In this document: positions 28,229 through 36,609 of the stretch, piece after piece
How the letters are laid out: the number at the start of each line of letters is the position of its first letter
Position numbering within the stretch: position 1 is the first letter of the stretch
NCBI GenBank assembly: GCA_025352045.1
Contig: JANXUD010000105.1
Span: 1-36,609, forward strand
Reading direction: 5' to 3'
Length of the DNA: 36,609 nt
Source: Gammaproteobacteria bacterium
GTDB taxonomy: Bacteria; Pseudomonadota; Gammaproteobacteria; Xanthomonadales; Xanthomonadaceae
The notes under the pieces: generated by a model
Told to the model about the DNA's origin: nothing
The model's database searches: none
What the model saw: only the letters and a program-made list of their open reading frames with translations
Program-made: the position numbers and the translations under genes

Positions 28229-29581
28229 ATGCCGACAGTCCTTGTCATCGACGACAACCCCTCGGTCGCCACCGCGCTCGAGGTCCTGTTTTCCCTGCAG
28301 GACATCGACACCCTGCGCGCGCTCTCGCCCGAGCAGGGCCTGGCCCTGCTGGAGTCGAACGACGTGGACCTGGTGCTGCAGGACATGAACTTCACCGCCG
28401 ACACCACCTCCGGCGAAGAAGGCGTGGCCCTGTTCCGCGAGATCCGCCGGCGCCATCCCGACCTGCCGCTGATCCTGCTCACGGCCTGGACCCACCTCGA
28501 CGCCGCGGTGGACCTGGTCAAGGCCGGTGCGGCCGATTACCTGGCCAAGCCCTGGGACGATCGTCGCCTGCTGACGGCGGTGGAGAACCTGATCGAGCTC
28601 GGCCAGGCCAGCCGCGCCCTGCGCCAACGGGTGCAGCGGGAGCAGCGCCAGCGCCGCGAACTCGAACGGCAATACGACTTGCGCGGCGTGGTGTGGGGCG
28701 ATCCGGCCACCGAGCGCGTGATCGCGCTGGCCTGCCAGGTCGCGCGCGCCGACGTGCCCGTGCTGATCACCGGTCCCAATGGCGCCGGCAAGGAGCGCAT
28801 CGCCGAGATCATCCAGGCCAATTCGGCGGTGAAGGATGGTCCCTTCGTGACGCTCAACTGCGGCGCGCTGCCGTCGGAGCTGATCGAGGCCGAACTGTTT
28901 GGCGCCGATGCCGGCGCCTACACCGGCGCGACCAAGGCGCGCGAGGGCAAATTCGCCGCGGCCGATGGCGGCACGCTGTTCCTGGACGAGATCGGCAACC
29001 TCCCACTCGCGGGGCAGATGAAACTGTTGCGCGTCCTCGAGACGGGCCGCTTCGAGCGCCTCGGTTCGAACAGGGAACGGCAAGTCAAAGTGCGCGTGAT
29101 CAGCGCGACCAATGCCGACATCGCCGCGATGATCCGCGCCGGCACGTTTCGCGAGGACCTGTACTACCGCCTCAACCTGATCGAACTGCGCCTGCCCCCG
29201 CTGGCCGAACGCCCCGGCGACATCCTTCCCCTGGCCGACCATTTCCTGGCCGGCGGAAAGCCGCTCGGCGACGCGGCGCGCGCACTGCTCCTGCGCCATG
29301 CCTGGCCGGGCAATGTGCGCGAGCTCAAGAACACGATGCAGCGCGCCAGCCTGCTTGCCGCCAGCGAGCGCATCGCACCGGTGGACCTCGGCATCGCGGT
29401 GAATGCCGCGTCGCCGCCCCCTGCCACGCCCGCGACGACCGAGGCCGAACCGGATCGCGAGGCGATCGAAGCTGCGCTCGCGCGCGCCGGCAACGTCGTC
29501 GCCCAGGCCGCCGCCGAGCTGGGACTCAGCCGCCAGGCCCTGTACCGGCGCATGGAGCGGCTGGGCCTCAGCCGCCCCTGA
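28229..29581 (+). CDS. NtrC-family sigma-54-dependent response regulator
   Basis: 450 residues in three domains. The receiver (1-125) has Asp8/Asp9, phosphoacceptor Asp52 (LVLQDMNF), Thr85 and Lys107. The AAA+ domain (about 155-385) has Walker A GPNGAGKE (182-189), the sigma-54 contact loop GAYTGA (229-234), Walker B GGTLFLDE and the arginine-finger region FREDLYYRLN. The C-terminal Fis-type helix-turn-helix ends in AAAELGLSRQALYRRMERLG. GAYTGA is a Phe-to-Tyr form of GAFTGA, a substitution found in active members, so it should contact RNA polymerase sigma-54. The receiver loop after Asp52 is longer than usual (TADTTSGEEG). Its likely target is the sigma-54 promoter at 23458. The kinase gene follows after two bases. 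Confidence 0.95.
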   Translation: MPTVLVIDDNPSVATALEVLFSLQDIDTLRALSPEQGLALLESNDVDLVLQDMNFTADTTSGEEGVALFREIRRRHPDLPLILLTAWTHLDAAVDLVKAGAADYLAKPWDDRRLLTAVENLIELGQASRALRQRVQREQRQRRELERQYDLRGVVWGDPATERVIALACQVARADVPVLITGPNGAGKERIAEIIQANSAVKDGPFVTLNCGALPSELIEAELFGADAGAYTGATKAREGKFAAADGGTLFLDEIGNLPLAGQMKLLRVLETGRFERLGSNRERQVKVRVISATNADIAAMIRAGTFREDLYYRLNLIELRLPPLAERPGDILPLADHFLAGGKPLGDAARALLLRHAWPGNVRELKNTMQRASLLAASERIAPVDLGIAVNAASPPPATPATTEAEPDREAIEAALARAGNVVAQAAAELGLSRQALYRRMERLGLSRP

Positions 29582-29583
29582 CA

Positions 29584-30903
29584 ATGGCCGCCAGGCGCCT
29601 CCACATGTCGTTGTCGGCGCGCTACGCGGCGCTCGCGGCGCTGCTCGCGGCCGGCACCGTTATCGTCACGGTGGCGCTGGGCGCCTGGTTCCAAGACAGT
29701 CCGCTGCTGGTCGGCGCGCTTGCCCTGCTGATGGCGCTGCCGATGGTGCTGTGGCTGGTGCGCAGCCAGTTCCGGCCGATGCTGTCCCTGTTCCGCGCCC
29801 TCAACGGCACGGTGAGCAGCTATCGCGACGGGGATTTCAGCTTCGGCCTGCGCTGGCCGAGGAACGATGAGCTGTCCGAGCTGGTGGACGCGCACAACGC
29901 GCTGGGCGATGTATTGCGCGAACAGCGCCTGGGCCTGGTGCAGCGCGAGCTGCTGCTCGACACCATGGTGCAGAACACGCCCGTGGCGATGCTGCTGGTC
30001 GCCGAGGGCGGGCCGATCGTGTACGCCAACATCGCCGCCCGGCAACTGCTGCACCAGGGCCGCAAGCTCGAGGGGCACCGCTTCGACGCGATCCTCGCGC
30101 AGGCAAATCCCGCGCTGCGCGATGCCGTCGAGCGCGGCGGCGACGGCCTGTTCTCGGTCGGCGCCGAGGACGATGAGGAAATCTACCACCTGGCGCGGCG
30201 CGGCTTCCGCCTGAACGGGCGCGCGCACGAGCTGCTGCTGCTGCGCCAGATCACGGTGGAATTGCGCCGCCAGGAAGTGCAGACGTGGAAGAAGGTCATC
30301 CGGGTGATCAGCCACGAACTCAACAACTCGCTGGCGCCGGTGGCGTCGCTCGCGCACTCCGGCGGCGAACTCGTGCGGCGCACGCAGTACGAGAAGCTCC
30401 CGGCCATCTTCGCCACCATCGAGGAGCGCGCGCGCCACCTGGAGGGATTCATCCGCGGCTATGCGCACTTCGCCAAGCTGCCGATGCCCCGGCGCGAGCC
30501 GATCGCCTGGCCGGAATTCGTCTCGCGCCTGCACAGCCAGATCCCCTTCGCCGTGGACGGCGAGCTGCCGACGGGGCCTGCCCAGTTCGACCTCGCGCAG
30601 ATGGAGCAGGCGCTGCTGAACCTGTTGAAGAACGCGCACGAGTCCGGCTCCGCCGACGACCAGGTGTCGCTGCGCGTGCGCCATGCCGGGCAGATGCTGC
30701 GCATCGAGGTGATGGACCGCGGCAGCGGCATGAGCGACGCGGTGCTGTCCAACGCGCTGGTGCCGTTCTACTCGACCAAGCGCAGCGGCACGGGGCTGGG
30801 GCTGGCGCTGGCGCGCGAAATCGCCGAAGCGCATGGCGGCCGGATCAGCCTGGGCAACCGCGAAGGCGGCGGGCTGGCCGTGGCCATGGTCCTGCCGGCG
30901 TAG
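29584..30903 (+). CDS. Sensor histidine kinase with intramembrane-type sensor, HAMP and PAS
   Basis: 439 residues. Two membrane helices (about 14-36 and 41-59) are joined by only a few residues (QDSP), so there is no periplasmic sensor domain. HAMP (about 60-115), PAS (about 122-220, LLDTMVQNTPVAMLLV and GGPIVYANIAARQLL), then the H-box VISHELNNSLAP with His244. The ATPase domain has the N-box LLNLLKNAHESGS, G1 MDRGSGM and G2 KRSGTGLGLALAREI. NtrB-like H-box wording fits pairing with the NtrC-type regulator two bases upstream. Without a loop, the signal is probably sensed in the membrane, through the neighbouring transporter, or by the cytoplasmic PAS. Confidence 0.93.
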   Translation: MAARRLHMSLSARYAALAALLAAGTVIVTVALGAWFQDSPLLVGALALLMALPMVLWLVRSQFRPMLSLFRALNGTVSSYRDGDFSFGLRWPRNDELSELVDAHNALGDVLREQRLGLVQRELLLDTMVQNTPVAMLLVAEGGPIVYANIAARQLLHQGRKLEGHRFDAILAQANPALRDAVERGGDGLFSVGAEDDEEIYHLARRGFRLNGRAHELLLLRQITVELRRQEVQTWKKVIRVISHELNNSLAPVASLAHSGGELVRRTQYEKLPAIFATIEERARHLEGFIRGYAHFAKLPMPRREPIAWPEFVSRLHSQIPFAVDGELPTGPAQFDLAQMEQALLNLLKNAHESGSADDQVSLRVRHAGQMLRIEVMDRGSGMSDAVLSNALVPFYSTKRSGTGLGLALAREIAEAHGGRISLGNREGGGLAVAMVLPA

Positions 30904-30920
30904 TCGGGCACACTACGCCG

Positions 30921-31496
30921 ATGGGACTGTTGCGCGACGAACTGGGCAAGCCACGCTGGAGCGGCGGCGGCCTGGTGCTGCTTGGACTGCTGGTGATCCT
31001 GGTCGCCGTGCCGCTGCTGCGACACGGCCGCGGCATGGGACATCCCCTCGCCGGCAGCCAGCGCATCGACCTGTGCCCCTTCCTGCCGCGGCCGCCCGCG
31101 CTGCTGGAGGGCGCAACGCATGCGCCCCAACCGGGCGAGATGCATGCGGCAACCTGTGAGTTCCGGACTGCGGACGGCCAGGTCGCCCTGCGCGCTTCGC
31201 TCTCAAGCACCCGCCAGATCTCCGCCGATGGCCCGGTACGGACTGACAAGTATTTCGAGACATGGAAGAAGGAAAACGCCGCCACCACGGGGACGGTCAT
31301 GCGCGACCTGCCCGGTGTCGGCAACAAGGCGTTCGCGTATCGCGATGGACAGCGCAACCTGGTGGTGGTCGAGGACCACGGCGTGATGCTGGTGTTCGAA
31401 TCGCGCCTGCTTGGGGCGCCTGCGCTCGAGGACTGGGCGAAAGCAGCGACGCTGGCGATCCGCGGGTCGCCGAAGGAACACGCGGACCTGGACTGA
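30921..31496 (+). CDS. Hypothetical membrane-anchored protein
   Basis: 191 residues, unrecognised. A single helix at about 17-33 (LVLLGLLVILVAVPLL) follows a short cytoplasmic start (MGLLRDELGKPRWSGGG). The rest is probably periplasmic, with two Cys (RIDLCPFLP and ATCEFRT) that could pair. The core CEFRTADGQVALRASLS, DLPGVGNKAFAYRDGQRNLV and VEDHGVMLVFES resembles small periplasmic beta-rich proteins that measure or bind a ligand, but I cannot assign a family. It starts 17 bases after the kinase stop in the same direction, so it is probably the last gene of the export-module operon and a possible accessory to signal sensing. It converges with glmU. Confidence 0.7.
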   Translation: MGLLRDELGKPRWSGGGLVLLGLLVILVAVPLLRHGRGMGHPLAGSQRIDLCPFLPRPPALLEGATHAPQPGEMHAATCEFRTADGQVALRASLSSTRQISADGPVRTDKYFETWKKENAATTGTVMRDLPGVGNKAFAYRDGQRNLVVVEDHGVMLVFESRLLGAPALEDWAKAATLAIRGSPKEHADLD

Positions 31497-31514
31497 CGCG
31501 TGTCCCGCCTGTGC

Positions 31515-32900
31515 TCAGTCCGCCTTGGGCGGCTCGGGCTTTTTCACCGGGCGTTTCCAGCCCTCGAGGCTGTGCTGCCGGCCGCGCGCCACGGTGAGCT
31601 GCCCGGCCGGGGCATCGTGGGTGATCACCGAGCCCGCGCCGATCGTTGCCTCGCGCCCGATCGTGACCGGCGCGACCAGGGCGCTGTTGGAGCCGATGAA
31701 GGCGCCGTCCTGGATCGTGGTGGCCGCCTTGTTCACGCCATCATAGTTGCAGGTGATGGTGCCGGCCCCGATGTTCACGCGCTCGCCGACTTCGGCATCC
31801 CCCAGGTAGGCCAGGTGGTTGGCCTTGGAACCGCGGCCGATGCGGGAGTTCTTGGCTTCGACGAAATTGCCCAGGTGCACGCCTTCCGCCAGCACGGTGC
31901 CGGGGCGCAGGCGCGCGTACGGGCCCATGCTGCAGGCGCCGGTGGTGCGGGCGCCGTCGAGGTCGCAATGCGCATGGACCACCGTGCCGGCGGCCAGCGA
32001 GGTGTCGCGGATCCGGCAGAACGGGCCGATGCGCACGCCGTCGCCGAACTCGACCGCGCCCTCGAGGATCACGTCCACGTCGATCTCGACGTCGCGGCCC
32101 ACGTGCACGCTGCCGCGGATGTCCACGCGCGCCGGATCGGCGAAGCGCACGCCCGCCATGGCCAGTTCGCGCGCCGCGCGCAACTGGAAGGCGCGTTCGA
32201 GCTGGGCCAGTTGCCAGCCGTCGTTGGCGCCCTCGGTCTCGACCGGATCGCGCACCACCACGACGGCGGCCGGATCGGCCTCGTCATTGGCCATGGCGAA
32301 GACGTCGGTGAGGTAGTACTCGCCCTGCGAATTGCCGCGGCCAAGCCGCGACAGCCAGTCGCGCAGGCGCGCGGCATCGGCGGCCAGGATGCCGGTGTTG
32401 ACCAGCTTGATCGCGCGCTGCGTCGCGTCGGCGTCCTTGTGCTCGACGATGGCGGCGACGCGGCCATCGTGGTCGAGCTGCAGGCGCCCATAACCGGTCG
32501 GATCGGCCAGGTTGGCGCCGAGCACCGCCAGCGGGCCTGGCTCGGCAAGCAGGGCGCGCAGGCTGTCGGCGCGGATCAGCGGCACGTCGCCATACAGCAC
32601 CAGCACCCGCGCCTCGTCGGGCACGCCGGGCATGGCCTGCTGGACCGCGTGCCCGGTGCCGAGCTGGTCGGCCTGCCTGGCCCAGCGCAAGTCTGCCTGG
32701 TCGGCGAAGGCGGCCTGCACCTGGTCGCCGCCGTGGCCGTGCACCACGTGGATCGCGGCCGCGCCGAGCGCCCGCGACGCGTCGATGACATGGGCCAGCA
32801 TCGGCCTGCCCGCGATCGGCTGCAGCACCTTGGGCCGTGCCGACTTCATCCGCTTGCCTTCGCCGGCGGCCAGGATCACCACGTGGAGTGCGTCGCTCAT
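31515..32900 (-). CDS. glmU: Bifunctional UDP-GlcNAc pyrophosphorylase / glucosamine-1-phosphate N-acetyltransferase
   Basis: 461 residues. The N-terminal uridyltransferase domain has [37 protein letters not shown] and [12 protein letters not shown]. The C-terminal left-handed beta-helix (about 255-445) has hexapeptide repeats, with catalytic-region [14 protein letters not shown] and [14 protein letters not shown]. The ATG at 32900 ([13 protein letters not shown]) is preferred to a GTG six codons earlier. It makes UDP-GlcNAc from glucosamine-1-phosphate, downstream of GlmS. It follows atpC after a terminator, the usual order in gammaproteobacteria; the end converges with the hypothetical gene at 31496. 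Confidence 0.97.
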   Translation of the reverse strand: MSDALHVVILAAGEGKRMKSARPKVLQPIAGRPMLAHVIDASRALGAAAIHVVHGHGGDQVQAAFADQADLRWARQADQLGTGHAVQQAMPGVPDEARVLVLYGDVPLIRADSLRALLAEPGPLAVLGANLADPTGYGRLQLDHDGRVAAIVEHKDADATQRAIKLVNTGILAADAARLRDWLSRLGRGNSQGEYYLTDVFAMANDEADPAAVVVVRDPVETEGANDGWQLAQLERAFQLRAARELAMAGVRFADPARVDIRGSVHVGRDVEIDVDVILEGAVEFGDGVRIGPFCRIRDTSLAAGTVVHAHCDLDGARTTGACSMGPYARLRPGTVLAEGVHLGNFVEAKNSRIGRGSKANHLAYLGDAEVGERVNIGAGTITCNYDGVNKAATTIQDGAFIGSNSALVAPVTIGREATIGAGSVITHDAPAGQLTVARGRQHSLEGWKRPVKKPEPPKAD

Positions 32901-32930
32901 GGCATCAGGTTGCCACAATCGGGCGCAAAC

Positions 32931-32958
32931 GAAAAACGCCGGCGATAGGCCGGCGTTT
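32931..32958 (-). terminator. Intrinsic terminator after atpC
   Basis: On the minus strand AAACGCCGGC - CTATC - GCCGGCGTTT forms a perfect ten-base stem, followed by further T residues (TTTTTCG). It lies 30 bases after the atpC stop and 30 bases before the glmU start, so glmU needs read-through or its own promoter. Confidence 0.85.
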
Positions 32959-32960
32959 CG

Positions 32961-32979
32961 GTGGGAGCGGCTTCAGCCG
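32961..32979 (+). repeat. Half REP-type repeat next to the atp terminator
   Basis: GTGGGAGCGGCTTCAGCCG is one arm of the family seen complete at 28136. The partner arm is absent. It sits between the terminator and atpC. Confidence 0.65.
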
Positions 32980-32988
32980 AGAAGCGCG

Positions 32989-33414
32989 TCAGTGCTTGAG
33001 GGTCTGCCGCAGGCGTTCGAGGGCCTGCAACTGCACCAGGCTCATCACCAGGTGCGCCTGTGCCTCTTCCACGCTCATCGAGGCATCCTGGTTGGCCAGC
33101 ACGCGCTCGGCCTCGGCCTTGGCGGCCAGCACCTTGGCCTCGTCGATGTCCTTGGCGCGGATCGCGGTGTCGGCCAGGATCGTGACCACCTGCGGCTGCA
33201 CCTCGAGGATGCCGCCGGACACGACGATGTCGAGCTTCTCGCCATCGGCAAGCGTCAGCACCAGCTTGCCTGGCTTGAGCCGGGTGATCAGCGGGGCGTG
33301 CCGCGGCGCGATGCCGAGTTCGCCCATCTCGCCGGTGGCGACGACCATGGTCACGTCGCCGTGGAAGATTTCTTCCTCGGCGCTGACGATGTCGCAACGG
33401 ATGGTGGTGGTCAT
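32989..33414 (-). CDS. atpC: F1 ATP synthase subunit epsilon
   Basis: 141 residues. The N-terminal beta-sandwich is [20 protein letters not shown] with [19 protein letters not shown] and [18 protein letters not shown]; the C-terminal helical hairpin is rich in Ala/Glu ([12 protein letters not shown] ... [21 protein letters not shown]). It forms part of the central stalk and inhibits ATP hydrolysis. The gene is last in the atp operon, 33 bases after atpD, and is followed by an intrinsic terminator. Confidence 0.96.
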   Translation of the reverse strand: MTTTIRCDIVSAEEEIFHGDVTMVVATGEMGELGIAPRHAPLITRLKPGKLVLTLADGEKLDIVVSGGILEVQPQVVTILADTAIRAKDIDEAKVLAAKAEAERVLANQDASMSVEEAQAHLVMSLVQLQALERLRQTLKH

Positions 33415-33447
33415 GCGGGCTTCCTATGGATGGCCAGGGATCGTCGC

Positions 33448-35759
<2,312 letters not shown>

Positions 35760-35804
35760 CGCTATTCCTTATTCCCAGACGGGAACGTGTCTATCAGGGC
35801 CGCT

Positions 35805-36609
35805 TTACCAGGTGCCGGTGGTCTTGAACTCGCTGACCATCTGCTTGAAGACGGCCTCGATGTCCTTGTCCCAGGCGCCGGTCTGCACGATGCGGTGCAT
35901 CAGCTCGCCCTGCGTGTTGGCCATGTGCGCATGCAGGCCTTCCTCGAACGCGAGGATCTTGTTCATCGGCACGTCGTCGAGGTAACCCTCGTTGACGGCG
36001 TAGATGGACAGGGCCATCTGCGCGATGGACATCGGTGCGTACTGCTTCTGCTTCATCAGCTCGGTGACGCGCTGGCCGCGCTCGAGCTGCTTGCGGGTCG
36101 CTTCGTCGAGGTCGGAGGCGAACTGCGCGAACGCGGCGAGCTCGCGGTACTGGGCGAGCGCGATGCGGATGCCGCCCGACAGCTTCTTCATGATCGTAGT
36201 CTGGGCCGCGCCGCCGACGCGCGACACCGAGATGCCGGCGTTCACGGCCGGGCGGATGCCGGCGTTGAACAGGTCGGTCTCGAGGAAGATCTGGCCGTCG
36301 GTGATCGAGATCACGTTGGTCGGCACGAACGCCGACACGTCGCCGGCCTGCGTCTCGATGATCGGCAGCGCCGTGAGGGACCCCGTCTTGCCCTTGACCG
36401 CGCCGTTCGTGAAGGCCTCGACGTAGTCGACATTGACGCGCGCGGCGCGCTCGAGCAGGCGCGAGTGGAGATAGAACACGTCGCCCGGATACGCTTCGCG
36501 GCCCGGCGGGCGGCGCAGCAGCAGCGAGACCTGACGATACGCGACGGCCTGCTTCGACAGGTCGTCGTAGACGATCAGCGCGTCTTCGCCGCGGTCGCGG
36601 AAGTACTCG
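35805..36609 (-). CDS. atpA: F1 ATP synthase subunit alpha (partial, C-terminal half)
   Basis: Open to the right edge, so only about the last 267 residues are visible. They begin [20 protein letters not shown], pass through [18 protein letters not shown], the [20 protein letters not shown] region and the [11 protein letters not shown] signature, and end in EFKTTGTW before a TAA. These are the nucleotide-binding and C-terminal domains of the non-catalytic alpha subunit. The rest of the atp operon (B, E, F, H and the start of A) must lie to the right of the window. Confidence 0.98.
   Translation of the reverse strand, partial: EYFRDRGEDALIVYDDLSKQAVAYRQVSLLLRRPPGREAYPGDVFYLHSRLLERAARVNVDYVEAFTNGAVKGKTGSLTALPIIETQAGDVSAFVPTNVISITDGQIFLETDLFNAGIRPAVNAGISVSRVGGAAQTTIMKKLSGGIRIALAQYRELAAFAQFASDLDEATRKQLERGQRVTELMKQKQYAPMSIAQMALSIYAVNEGYLDDVPMNKILAFEEGLHAHMANTQGELMHRIVQTGAWDKDIEAVFKQMVSEFKTTGTW

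Overview
The window is dense, high-GC chromosomal DNA of a gammaproteobacterium, most likely in the order Xanthomonadales (Lysobacter/Rhodanobacter-like). This rests on the ATP synthase operon followed by glmU, a short lysine/glycine-rich insertion in AtpD of a kind I associate with Xanthomonadales, overlapping-gene operons, and scattered GTGGGAGCGGCTTCAGCCG-type palindromic repeats. I see no tRNA, rRNA, insertion sequence, phage gene or CRISPR array. The assignment is from memory of the families; no database search was run.

Left part (1-7122): a GH94 protein resembling the phosphorylase half of cyclic beta-1,2-glucan synthase, cut by the left edge, diverges from a GH144-type endo-beta-1,2-glucanase. 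The glucanase starts a three-gene overlapping operon with a flavoprotein of the lipoamide dehydrogenase/mercuric reductase family that lacks both redox cysteines, and a short NAD-type 6-phosphogluconate dehydrogenase. Neither glycoside-active protein has a visible signal peptide. Together they suggest intracellular use of beta-1,2-glucan, with products entering hexose-phosphate metabolism.

Central-left part (6439-15720, minus strand): a sugar-phosphate operon in transcription order zwf - HAD phosphatase - tal - pgi - pgm - tkt - small secreted protein. Most junctions overlap by 4 bases. It links glucose-1-P and glucose-6-P to the pentose phosphate pathway. tal carries a one-base deletion. 6-phosphogluconolactonase is not in the operon.

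Middle part (15886-23313): a DUF2127 membrane protein; the decayed remains of a rhomboid-like gene; an apolipoprotein N-acyltransferase-like enzyme with a large membrane extension and a probable CTG start; a membrane-anchored unknown protein; a secreted SGNH hydrolase; a GAF protein; and glmS.

Right-middle part (23374-31496, plus strand): the most interesting block. A MacA-like adaptor, an ABC ATPase and two separate MacB/FtsX-type permeases are followed by an NtrC-class response regulator with a GAYTGA loop and a histidine kinase with almost no periplasmic loop. Upstream of the adaptor I find a near-consensus sigma-54 promoter, and about 80-105 bases upstream of its predicted start a pair of palindromes with centres 22 bases apart. 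The block therefore looks like a self-regulating export module whose regulator probably drives its own transporter operon. It lies in the opposite orientation between glmU and glmS, which are adjacent in many relatives.

Right end (31515-36609, minus strand): atpA (cut by the edge) - atpG - atpD - atpC, an intrinsic terminator, then glmU.
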